NCBI GenBank assembly: GCA_005788585.1
Contig: SYBY01000178.1
Span: forward strand, 1 to 7,290
Direction: 5' to 3'
Length of the DNA stretch: 7,290 nt
From: Actinomycetota bacterium
GTDB taxonomy: Bacteria > Actinomycetota > Thermoleophilia > Solirubrobacterales > Solirubrobacteraceae
Each line of letters opens with the position of its first letter. Position 1 is the stretch's first letter. Made by a program: the position numbers and the translations under genes. The notes under the pieces are model-generated. The model was not told the origin of the DNA, ran no database searches, and was given only the letters and a program-made list of their open reading frames with translations. Positions 1 through 7,095 of the stretch are shown here, one piece after another.

Positions 1-1
1 G

Positions 2-3000
2 AACATCGACGTCCTGCTCGGCTATCTCAAGCGCATCCTGCCCAAGCGCCCCGATCTGAAGGTCATCGTCACGAGCGCGACGATCGACCCGGACCAGTTC
101 AGCCGCCACTTCGACGACGCGCCGATCGTGGAGGTCTCGGGCCGCACCTTCCCGGTCGAGATCCGCTACCGGCCGGTCGAGCTGGACCCCGCCGACGGCG
201 AGGAGACGCTCGAGCGCGATCAGGTCACCGCCATCGGCGACGCGGTGCAGGAGCTGGTCCGGGAGAGCCGGGACGGCGACATCCTCGCGTTCCTCTCCGG
301 CGAGCGGGAGATCCGCGACACCGCCGACGCGCTGCGCGGCCGCTTCGCCGACAAGCTCGACATCCTGCCGCTCTTCGCGCGACTGAGCAGCCCCGAGCAG
401 CAGAAGGTCTTCCAGGCCCACACCCAGCGGCGCGTCGTCCTCGCCACCAATGTCGCCGAAACGTCGCTGACGGTGCCCGGGATCAAGTACGTCGTCGACC
501 CGGCACGGCGCGCATCAGCCGGTACAGCGCGCGGCTGAAGGTCCAGCGGCTGCCCATCGAGGCGATCAGCCGGGCGTCGGCCAACCAGAGGTCGGGCCGC
601 TGCGGGCGCACGTCCGACGGCATCGCCATCCGCCTCTACAGCGAGGAGGACTTCGCCGAGCGCCCGGCGTTCACCGACCCGGAGATCCGGCGCACGAGCC
701 TCGCCGCGGTGATCCGGCAGACGGCCGCCGCCGGGCTGGGGCGCGTCGAGGACTTCCCATTCATGGAGCCGCCCGACGCGCGTCAGGTGCGCGACGGCGT
801 GCTGCTGCTCACCGAACTCGGCGCGCTGGACGCCGCGGGCGAGCTGACCGGCTTGGGCCGCAAGCTCGCGCGCCTGCCGGTCGATCCTCGAATGGGCCGC
901 ATGGTCCTCGAGGCCGGCGCGCGCGGGTGCGCCGAGGAGGTGATCATCATCGCCGCCGGGCTGTCCATCCAGGACCCGCGGGAGCGGCCGTCCGACCACC
1001 GCCAGGCCGCAGACGAGCAGCACGCGCGCTTCGCCGACGAGCGCTCGGACTTCCTCGCCTACCTCAATCTGTGGGACTACATCCGCGAGCAGCAGCGCGA
1101 GCTGTCCGGCAGCGCGTTCCGGCGCCGCTGCCGCAAGGAGTACCTCCATTACCTGCGGATCCGCGAGTGGCAGGACCTCGTGACGCAGCTGCGCCGTGCA
1201 GCCAAGGAGGTGGGCGTCAAGCGCAACCAGACCCCGGCCGAGCCCGACGACGTCCACCAGGCGCTGCTGTCGGGCCTGCTGAGCCACATCGGCCTGCTCG
1301 ACGTCAGGAAGCGCGAGTACCAGGGCGCGCGCGGGGCGCGGTTCTCGATCTTCCCCGGGTCGGTCCTGTCGAAGAAACAGCCGACGTGGGTCATGGCCTC
1401 GGAGCTCGTGGAGACGTCGCGCCTGTTCGCGCGCACCGCGGCGAAGATCGAGCCGCGCTGGATCGAGCCGCTCGCCGACCACCTCGTCGCGCGCACGTAC
1501 GAGGAGCCGCGCTGGGACGCACGGCGCGCGCAGGTCGTCGCCACCGAGCGCGTGGCGCTCTACGGCCTGCCAATCGTCACCGGACGCGCGGTCGCGTACG
1601 CGAAGATCGACCCGGTCGCCGCGCGCGCGATCTTCCTGCGCAAGGCGCTCGTCGAGCGCGACTGGGACACCCGCCACGCGTTCGTCGAGGAGAACGACCG
1701 CATCCTGCGCGAGATCGAGGCGCTCGAGGACCGGTTGCGCCGCCGCGACCTGCTCGTCGACGACGACACGCTCGTGGCGTTCTTCGACGCGCGCGTGCCC
1801 CCGGGCATCGCGTCGGGGCGCGACTTCGACCGCTGGTGGAAGACCGCCCGCAGGCAGACCCCGGACCTCCTCACGTTCGACGGCCCGACGCTCATCCGCC
1901 CCGAGGCCGCGGCGTCGCTGGAGGCCGGAGGCCGGCCGTCGCGCTGGCGCCAGGGCGACCTCGAGCTCCAGCTCACCTACCGCTTCGCCCCCGGCGAAGC
2001 CGATGACGGGATCACCGTGCACGTCCCGCTCGACGACCTCGCGCGTCTGCGCGCCGGGGGCTTCGAGTGGCTGGTCCCCGCGATGCGGCTGGAGCTCGTC
2101 ACCGCGCTCCTGCGCGCGCTGCCCAAGGAGCAGCGCCGCGCCCTGGCGCCGATCCCCGACGTCGCCGCCGATGTGCTCGCTCGCCTGCCGGCCCGCGGCG
2201 AGCCGCTGCGCGAGGCGCTGAGCCGCGAGCTGGCCGCCGTCCGCGCGATCCGCGTCGCTCCCGGCGCCTGGGACTTCACCGCGCTGCCGCCCCACCTGCG
2301 CGTGACGTTCCGCGTCGAGGACCGCGACGGCCGGGTGCTCGACCAGGACAAGGACCTGCGCGCACTGCGCGATCGGCTCACGCCCAAGCTCCGAGAGGAG
2401 CTGGCGGCAGTCACCGTCGACGTCGAGCGCACGGGCCTGACCGCCTGGCCCGAGGAGGACCCGCCGCAGTCCGTCGAGCTGCCCGGCACCGGGGGTGCCG
2501 TCCAGGGCTACCCGGCGCTCGTAGATGAAGCGCCCGCCCACCCGACCGTCGGCGTCCGCGTCTACGACACGAAGCCGGCCCAGCAGGCCGCGCACGCGCG
2601 CGGCATCCGCCGCCTGCTCACGCTCGAGCTGCCCTCCCCCGCCAAGCATGTCCGGGCGTCGTTGCGCGGCCCCGCGCAGCTGACCCTGGCCGCTGCGCCG
2701 CACGGCAGCCTCGACGCCGTCCTCGACGACGCGACAGCCTGCGCCATCGACGCACTCATCGACCATGGCGGCGGAACACCCTGGGACCGCACGGCCTACG
2801 AGGCGCTGCGCACACACGTCGGCGCCCGCCTGAACGCCGCCACCGCCCAAGTCGTCACCTGGCTCGTCGCGATCCTCGACGCCGACCGCGAGGTCCAGCG
2901 GATGCTCGAGGACCGGTCCGCCCCCGCGCTGGCCGACATCCGCCAGGACGTCCATCGCCAGCTCGGCACCCTGGTCTTCCCCGGCTTCCTGACCGTGACC

Positions 3001-3321
3001 GGCGCGAGCCGCCTGCCCGACGTCGTCCGGTACCTCCAGGGCGCGACGAAGCGGCTGGAGCGCCTGCCTGACACGGCGGCGTCGGACCGCGACCGCATGC
3101 GAGCCATCGGGGAACTCGAAGCGCTGTACCGCGACCGCGTCGCGCTCATCCCGCGCGGCCAGCCGCGCCCGGCACGGCTCGTCGAGGCGCGCTGGGCGAT
3201 CGAGGAGCTCCGCCTCGCCCAGCTCGCGCCCGGAGTCCGGGTCGAAGGCGCCGTCTCGGCCAAACGCGTGCGGCGGCTGCTGGAGGCATCGTCAGCGCGG
3301 CCTGACCGAAACTCGAAGTAG
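2..3321 (+). CDS. hrpA: ATP-dependent RNA helicase HrpA (DEAH-box), 5'-truncated by window edge and frameshifted
   Basis: This is a DEAH/RHA-family RNA helicase of the long HrpA type. Known E. coli HrpA acts on mRNA and has been linked to rescue of stalled ribosomes in the cytoplasm. The window opens at NIDVLLGYL, which in HrpA directly follows the DEAH box, so motifs I and II lie upstream. Visible in order: motif III SAT (74-82), motif [14 protein letters not shown] (443-481), motif [10 protein letters not shown] (586-609), a helical HA2-like region (about 790-1050), an OB-fold region (about 1280-1470), and a long DUF3418/HrpA C-terminal region (about 1460-3321). The C-terminal region includes [18 protein letters not shown] and [12 protein letters not shown]. 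Frame 2 is coding to about base 502 and frame 1 from 505 to the TAG at 3319-3321; one G appears to be missing. With that base restored, about 1106 residues are present. E. coli HrpA has about 1300, so roughly 200 N-terminal residues are outside. The family assignment is very secure; whether the gene is intact is not. Confidence 0.96.
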   Translation, partial: HRRPARLSQAHPAQAPRSEGHRHERDDRPGPVQPPLRRRADRGGLGPHLPGRDPLPAGRAGPRRRRGDARARSGHRHRRRGAGAGPGEPGRRHPRVPLRRAGDPRHRRRAARPLRRQARHPAALRATEQPRAAEGLPGPHPAARRPRHQCRRNVADGARDQVRRRPGTARISRYSARLKVQRLPIEAISRASANQRSGRCGRTSDGIAIRLYSEEDFAERPAFTDPEIRRTSLAAVIRQTAAAGLGRVEDFPFMEPPDARQVRDGVLLLTELGALDAAGELTGLGRKLARLPVDPRMGRMVLEAGARGCAEEVIIIAAGLSIQDPRERPSDHRQAADEQHARFADERSDFLAYLNLWDYIREQQRELSGSAFRRRCRKEYLHYLRIREWQDLVTQLRRAAKEVGVKRNQTPAEPDDVHQALLSGLLSHIGLLDVRKREYQGARGARFSIFPGSVLSKKQPTWVMASELVETSRLFARTAAKIEPRWIEPLADHLVARTYEEPRWDARRAQVVATERVALYGLPIVTGRAVAYAKIDPVAARAIFLRKALVERDWDTRHAFVEENDRILREIEALEDRLRRRDLLVDDDTLVAFFDARVPPGIASGRDFDRWWKTARRQTPDLLTFDGPTLIRPEAAASLEAGGRPSRWRQGDLELQLTYRFAPGEADDGITVHVPLDDLARLRAGGFEWLVPAMRLELVTALLRALPKEQRRALAPIPDVAADVLARLPARGEPLREALSRELAAVRAIRVAPGAWDFTALPPHLRVTFRVEDRDGRVLDQDKDLRALRDRLTPKLREELAAVTVDVERTGLTAWPEEDPPQSVELPGTGGAVQGYPALVDEAPAHPTVGVRVYDTKPAQQAAHARGIRRLLTLELPSPAKHVRASLRGPAQLTLAAAPHGSLDAVLDDATACAIDALIDHGGGTPWDRTAYEALRTHVGARLNAATAQVVTWLVAILDADREVQRMLEDRSAPALADIRQDVHRQLGTLVFPGFLTVTGASRLPDVVRYLQGATKRLERLPDTAASDRDRMRAIGELEALYRDRVALIPRGQPRPARLVEARWAIEELRLAQLAPGVRVEGAVSAKRVRRLLEASSARPDRNSK
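500..505 (+). other. Single-base frameshift inside hrpA
   Basis: Up to GAC CCG (497-502) the frame encodes the conserved KYVVDP. The HrpA family continues with G-T-A-R-I-S-R-Y. The sequence reads CCGGCACGGCGCGC; inserting one G after 502 or 503 gives CCG GGC ACG GCG CGC and restores [20 protein letters not shown] exactly. As written, frame 2 adds 11 unrelated residues and stops at TGA 536-538, before motif VI. The site is a G run shortened from three to two. That fits either a sequencing or consensus error or a genuine deletion. No slippery heptamer for programmed -1 frameshifting is visible. Confidence 0.93.
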
Positions 3322-3344
3322 CGTGCCCTGTTGGGAGTGCTGGG

Positions 3345-3363
3345 CGGCGCCCGGAAGGCGCCG
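3345..3363 (+). terminator. GC-rich hairpin between hrpA and the MBOAT gene (possible terminator or leader structure)
   Basis: CGGCGCC (3345-3351) and GGCGCCG (3357-3363) are perfect reverse complements around the 5-base loop CGGAA, giving a 7-bp all-GC stem 23 bases after the hrpA stop. No T-run follows. It is therefore not a classical intrinsic terminator, although terminators in high-GC actinobacteria often lack a strong T-run. It lies 17 bases upstream of the next start codon and could equally be a leader structure, or chance in GC-rich DNA. Confidence 0.3.
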
Positions 3364-3380
3364 GTCTCACCCTGCCCTCG

Positions 3381-4814
3381 ATGGTCTTCAGTTCGACGAC
3401 GTTCCTCTTCGGGTTCCTGCCCGCCGTCCTCCTGCTCACGTGGGCGGTCCCCGCGAAGGCGCGGCGATTCGTCCTCCTCGCCGCGAGCCTGGTGTTCTAC
3501 GCGTGGGGGGTCCAGGAGTTCGTCCTGGTCATCATCGCCTCCACCGTCGTCGACTGGGCGCTGGCGCGCGGCATCAGCCACTACCGGGCGCAGGACCGCA
3601 CCCGCGCCGCACGGTGGCTGCTCATCCTGGCGGTCGGGCAGAACGTCGCCCTGCTCGCCACGTTCAAGTACGCCGAATTCGGCGCGCGTCAGGTCGACCG
3701 CCTCGCGGGGCTCATCGGCGCCGACGGTGTCGGAGCACTCTCGATCGCGCTGCCGATCGGCATCTCGTTCTTCACCTTCGAGAAGATCAGCTACGTCGTC
3801 GACGTGTGGCGCGGCGACGTCAAGGCCCGCCGAGACCCCCTCGACGTCCTGCTCTTCGTCGCGCTGTTCCCGCGCTCGATCGCGGGCCCGATCGTGCGCC
3901 TGCGGGAGATCCAGCACGACCTGCGCGAGCCGCGGCCCCGCCCCGAGCAGATCGAGGCCGGCGCGATCCGGTTCTCCTACGGGCTGGCGAAGAAGGTCCT
4001 CATCGCCGATCAGATCGCGCCCGTCGCCGACGCCGCGTTCGCGTCAGCGGGCGACGGGACCCTCACCTTCTCCGGCGCCTGGATCGGCCTGATCGCCTAC
4101 ACCTTGCAGCTGTACTTCGACTTCTCCGGCTACACCGACATGGCGATCGGCATCGGGATGATGCTCGGCTTCCGGCTGCCCGAGAACTTCCGGCGCCCGT
4201 ACTCATCGGTGTCGATGACGGACTTCTGGCGACGCTGGCACATGACGCTATCGCGCTGGTTCCGCGACTACGTCTACATCCCGCTCGGCGGCAACCGCGG
4301 CACCGAGGGCCGCACCTATCTCAACCTGCTCATCGTGTTCGGCCTGACCGGGCTGTGGCACGGCGCGGCGTGGGTCTTCCTGCTCTGGGGCCTCTACCAC
4401 GGCGGGTGGCTCATGCTCGAGCGGCGCATGGGCTGGCGCGCGTTCGACGGGGAGGCCTCACACCCGCTCGCCCGGCGCGCCGCGACCGTGCTCATCGTCA
4501 TGCTCGGCTGGGTGCTCTTCCGCGCTGAGACCGCATCGGAGGCCGGGTCGTACTACCGCGCGCTCGTGGACATCGGCAGCCTGACGACCCCGGCCGTCGA
4601 AGCCGCCCTGTCCAACCGCGCGGCGATCTGCCTCGTCCTCGGCTCCATCATCTTCGTTCTGCCCGCGTCACGCGCGGGCGGCCGCTGGATCTCCGAGGCC
4701 GCGGGCCGCCTGCCCGTCGCGGCACGTGTCGCCACGGTGGGCGTCGCACTCCCCCTGTCGCTCGTCCTCGCGATGGCGGGGACGTTCTCCCCCTTCCTCT
4801 ACTTCCAGTTCTGA
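3381..4814 (+). CDS. MBOAT-family membrane O-acyltransferase, AlgI-like (polysaccharide O-acetylation)
   Basis: This is a 477-residue integral membrane protein of the AlgI/PatA branch of MBOAT acyltransferases. In this family the protein moves an acyl group, usually acetyl, from the cytoplasm across the inner membrane for transfer to an exported glycan by an SGNH partner. Hallmarks: the N-terminal MVFSSTTFLFGFLP (1-14), which supports ATG 3381 as the start; LPIGISFFTFEKISYVVDVWRG (124-145, cited as two family blocks); FPRSIAGPIVR (163-173); LYFDFSGYTDMAIGIG (244-259); RRWHMTLSRWFRDYVYIPLGGNR, with H287; and GLWHGAAW, with the family's invariant histidine at H327. Many hydrophobic segments run along its length, and it ends in the usual PFLYFQF, so it looks full length. 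No good Shine-Dalgarno sequence is visible; GGAAGG (3353-3358) is too far upstream. The next gene starts 2 bases after its stop, indicating coupled expression. The substrate cannot be told from sequence; acetate is the likely group by family analogy. Confidence 0.95.
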   Translation: MVFSSTTFLFGFLPAVLLLTWAVPAKARRFVLLAASLVFYAWGVQEFVLVIIASTVVDWALARGISHYRAQDRTRAARWLLILAVGQNVALLATFKYAEFGARQVDRLAGLIGADGVGALSIALPIGISFFTFEKISYVVDVWRGDVKARRDPLDVLLFVALFPRSIAGPIVRLREIQHDLREPRPRPEQIEAGAIRFSYGLAKKVLIADQIAPVADAAFASAGDGTLTFSGAWIGLIAYTLQLYFDFSGYTDMAIGIGMMLGFRLPENFRRPYSSVSMTDFWRRWHMTLSRWFRDYVYIPLGGNRGTEGRTYLNLLIVFGLTGLWHGAAWVFLLWGLYHGGWLMLERRMGWRAFDGEASHPLARRAATVLIVMLGWVLFRAETASEAGSYYRALVDIGSLTTPAVEAALSNRAAICLVLGSIIFVLPASRAGGRWISEAAGRLPVAARVATVGVALPLSLVLAMAGTFSPFLYFQF

Positions 4815-4816
4815 CC

Positions 4817-6250
4817 GTGCCCAGGCCCGCCACCATCGTCCTTGTCCTCCTGCTCGCGCTCCCCGCGATCGCGTGGGTGTTCGGCGCGCGCCAGCCGCTG
4901 CTCGAGAACCGGGCGCGCGCGGACTACCCCGACATCACCACGGCGTCGCTGCAGAACCGGGAGACGTTCGAGCAGATCGACAGCGCGTACCTCGAGCGGC
5001 TGCCTCTCCGCGGCGAGGCGCTCGATCTCAACGCGCGCCTGAAGATCGACCTCCTCAAGGACAGCCCGAACCCCGAGGTCGTCATCGGCCAGGACGGCTG
5101 GCTGTACTTCCAGCCGCAGTTGCAGGCCTGTCGCGACCAGACGCCGCTGTCGGACCCGGCGGACACCGCCGAGATTCTCGCCCGGTCCCTGTTGGTGTCG
5201 GGACGCAACGCCCTGGTCGTCGTCCCGGGTGGAAAGCTGACACTCCACCCGGAGCACGCGCCCGAGATCGACCCGGAGGTCGAGGCGTGTGTCGAGCGCC
5301 TCGAGCGTGAGGTCGGCACCCGCCTCGGCCAGACGCCGGGCGGGCTGGACCTCGACAGCGAGCTGCTGGCCCTCCGGGCGCAGGGGGAGGACGTCTTCCT
5401 GCGCGGGGACACCCATTGGAACGCCACCGGGCGCGAACTGTTCGCCCGCCGGGTCCTCGACGCCGTCCGCCCGGGGCTCGCCCGGGAGGTCGGTCTGCGC
5501 CAGGGCAAGGACGTCGACCGCCCGGCGGACCTGTGGAAGCTCATCGGGACCGAACGCACGGACCGTGATCCGGTGGTGGTCGCCGGGCGGACCCCGTTGA
5601 ACCCGCCGCGCGGCGTACTGCTCATCGGCGACTCTCAGATGGAGTTCGCGTTCACCCGGCCACCCGCGCCGGGCGTCGCTCCGTTGATCGAACGCGCGCT
5701 CCCCGGTGCGTCACCGTGCTCGCCGGAGGCGTTCGTCGCCGGGCACTGCGACGAGCTGTTCGCCAAGGCCGGCACCGTCCTCTACGAGACGGTCGGACGC
5801 AACATCCGGCAGCTCACCGAGACCTGCTGGCGCGCCGTCTCTCTGGCCACGCAGCACCTGCGCGGCCCCGCTGCCTCGTTCGAACGCGTCGACGGCGGCA
5901 CCCCGCCCACGGCCGCCGGCGAACTCGCGATCGCCCCGGACGCCCCGGCACGGGTGCGCGTCCGCATCCCGGGCGCCGACGCGGCCGACGCCCCGCGGCT
6001 GATCATCATGCCCGTCCTCGAAGGCGACGTGAGCGTCTACCAGCAGCCGGAGGCCGGCGGCCCCGCGCCGTGCGCGACCCCCACAGCCACCGCCGGTGCT
6101 GCCCTCGTGCTGCCGGTCCCCGCAGGCCGGCGCGTCCGCGACCTCGTCTTCAACCTCACGACCACCGTCGGAGCCCGGTTTGACGCCCCGGACGTCATCG
6201 ACCTCAGCGACGGGGCGCTCGCGGCGGCCCCGGCCCTCGCAGAGCGCTGA
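4817..6250 (+). CDS. AlgJ/AlgX-like SGNH-fold acetyltransferase/hydrolase, exported
   Basis: This 477-residue protein is predicted to act outside the cytoplasmic membrane, transferring acetyl groups to a polysaccharide together with the MBOAT protein encoded just upstream. Residues 5-23 are a hydrophobic signal anchor or signal peptide. The family's N-terminal blocks follow: LPLRGEALDLNARLK (62-76) and PEVVIGQDGWLYF (86-98). The catalytic residues appear in the permuted order known from AlgX/AlgJ: DTHW with D198 and H200 (codons 5408-5416), then GDS with nucleophile S273 (5633-5635). About 100 residues beyond the catalytic domain (roughly 360-465) are rich in alternating Val/Ile/Leu and look like a beta-sandwich, perhaps a carbohydrate-binding module like that of AlgX (inference). 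Six cysteines (105, 158, 301, 311, 337, 419) could form disulfides. The GTG start lies 2 bases after the upstream TGA with no Shine-Dalgarno sequence, which suggests translational coupling. The alternative role, a deacetylase or esterase, is less likely given the MBOAT neighbour. Confidence 0.9.
   Translation: MPRPATIVLVLLLALPAIAWVFGARQPLLENRARADYPDITTASLQNRETFEQIDSAYLERLPLRGEALDLNARLKIDLLKDSPNPEVVIGQDGWLYFQPQLQACRDQTPLSDPADTAEILARSLLVSGRNALVVVPGGKLTLHPEHAPEIDPEVEACVERLEREVGTRLGQTPGGLDLDSELLALRAQGEDVFLRGDTHWNATGRELFARRVLDAVRPGLAREVGLRQGKDVDRPADLWKLIGTERTDRDPVVVAGRTPLNPPRGVLLIGDSQMEFAFTRPPAPGVAPLIERALPGASPCSPEAFVAGHCDELFAKAGTVLYETVGRNIRQLTETCWRAVSLATQHLRGPAASFERVDGGTPPTAAGELAIAPDAPARVRVRIPGADAADAPRLIIMPVLEGDVSVYQQPEAGGPAPCATPTATAGAALVLPVPAGRRVRDLVFNLTTTVGARFDAPDVIDLSDGALAAAPALAER
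6215..6247 (+). terminator. Possible stem-loop at the convergent gene junction
   Basis: GCGCTC (6215-6220) pairs with GAGCGC (6242-6247). With one bulged A (6241) the stem extends by GCG (6221-6223) with CGC (6238-6240), leaving a 14-base loop. It sits in the last codons of the SGNH gene, directly before its TGA. No T-run follows. It might help end transcription where the two convergent genes meet, but GC-rich coding sequence makes chance stems common. Confidence 0.2.
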
Positions 6251-6255
6251 CCTCC

Positions 6256-7095
6256 CTACTTGACCGACCCGGCCAGCAGACCCTGGGCGAAGTACCGCTG
6301 GAAGGCGAAGAACACGACGAGCGGGATCGCGAGCGACACGAACGACGCGGGCGCGATCAACTCGATGTTGCCGCCGAACTGCCGCAGCTGCGTGAAGACC
6401 GCGACCGTGATCGGCTGCGTCTCCCGGCCAAAGGTGAGCGCGACGATGAGGTCGTTCCACGTCCACAGGAACTGGAAGATGGCCAGTGACGCGATCGCCG
6501 GCAGCCCGAGCGGCAGGATCAGCCGGAAGAAGATCGTCAGCTCCGATGCGCCGTCGATCCGCGCGCTCTCCAGCAGGTCCTTGGGGATCCCGATGAAGAA
6601 GTTCCGCATGAGGAAGACGCCGAACGGCAGGCCGAACGCGGTGTGGAACAGGATCAGGCCGAGCACCGTGTCGAACAGCCCGGTCGACTGGTAGAGCGAG
6701 AAGATCGGGATCAGCGCGGTCTGCAGCGGCACGACGAGCAGCGCGATCACCAGGACGAACAGCCAGTCGCGTCCCGGGAACGGCAGCCAGGCGAACGCGT
6801 AGCCCGCCATCGCGCTGACCAGGACGAGCAGGACGGTGTTCCCCACCGCGATCTGCACGGTCGTCCACAGCGCGGTCGTCAGGTCCTCGTTGTCGAACAC
6901 CGCGCGGTAGTTGTCGAAGGTCGCGAGGCTCGGCTCGGAGAAGATCTTCCACCACCCCTCGGTGCTGATGAGCTCGGCGGGCATGACCGACGTGAGCAGC
7001 AGGCCGAGCGTCGGCACGAGCCACAGCAGCGCGATGACCACGAGCAGGATCTGCAGGGGAGCCTTCGTCGCGAACCGAACGATGCGCGCGGCCAT
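6256..7095 (-). CDS. Carbohydrate ABC transporter permease, MalG/AglG-type
   Basis: This is a 279-residue inner-membrane permease of the sugar-uptake (CUT1) ABC family. It is one half of the channel heterodimer that receives sugar from a binding protein and couples to a cytoplasmic ATPase. About six hydrophobic segments are visible (near 13-35, 78-103, 110-134, 143-163, 192-212 and 246-266). The ATPase-docking EAA loop is ESARIDGASELTIFFRLILP (176-195), and the C-terminus FQRYFAQGLLAGSVK (265-279) is typical of MalG. VVPLQTALIP (121-130) and HTAFGLPFGVFLMRNFF (151-167) resemble the alpha-glucoside permease AglG more than MalG, from memory of the family. The start chosen is the ATG at 7095-7093, preceded by a strong Shine-Dalgarno sequence (GGAGGGAGG, 4 bases from the ATG). 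Reading on upstream to 7218 would add 41 non-family residues that overlap the partner gene in another frame. The start overlaps the partner's stop as TGATG, so the two are co-translated. The actual substrate is unknown. Confidence 0.95.
   Translation of the reverse strand: MAARIVRFATKAPLQILLVVIALLWLVPTLGLLLTSVMPAELISTEGWWKIFSEPSLATFDNYRAVFDNEDLTTALWTTVQIAVGNTVLLVLVSAMAGYAFAWLPFPGRDWLFVLVIALLVVPLQTALIPIFSLYQSTGLFDTVLGLILFHTAFGLPFGVFLMRNFFIGIPKDLLESARIDGASELTIFFRLILPLGLPAIASLAIFQFLWTWNDLIVALTFGRETQPITVAVFTQLRQFGGNIELIAPASFVSLAIPLVVFFAFQRYFAQGLLAGSVK

Noticed and set aside
500..540. Programmed -1 ribosomal frameshifting in hrpA
   Set aside because: There is no X-XXY-YYZ slippery heptamer at the junction and no obvious downstream stimulatory stem. 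The missing base falls exactly in a codon (GGC) that the family conserves, which points to a lost base instead.
927..2006. 359-codon plus-strand open frame within hrpA, in another frame
   Set aside because: It is an Arg/Pro/Ala-rich out-of-frame translation typical of high-GC coding sequence. hrpA in frame 1 carries all the conserved residues here.
220..2955. Very long (911-codon) open frame antisense to hrpA
   Set aside because: Its translation is low-complexity Arg/Ala/Val/Asp-rich with no domain, and it mirrors the hrpA codons. Long antisense frames are expected when third positions are nearly always G or C. The opposite strand has convincing family motifs throughout.
3331..3360. Possible promoter (TTGGGA as a -35 element) before the MBOAT gene
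   Set aside because: No acceptable -10 element lies 16-18 bases downstream; that position falls in the GC hairpin.
2796..3917. 373-codon minus-strand open frame spanning the hrpA end and the MBOAT start
   Set aside because: It runs across two recognised genes and an intergenic gap, encodes Arg/Ser/Asp-rich sequence and has no recognisable motif. It is a GC-driven shadow frame.
5711..7024. 437-codon minus-strand open frame crossing the convergent junction
   Set aside because: It overlaps both the SGNH gene and the permease gene in the wrong frame and is Arg/Ala/Gly-rich. The permease in the adjacent frame is unmistakable.
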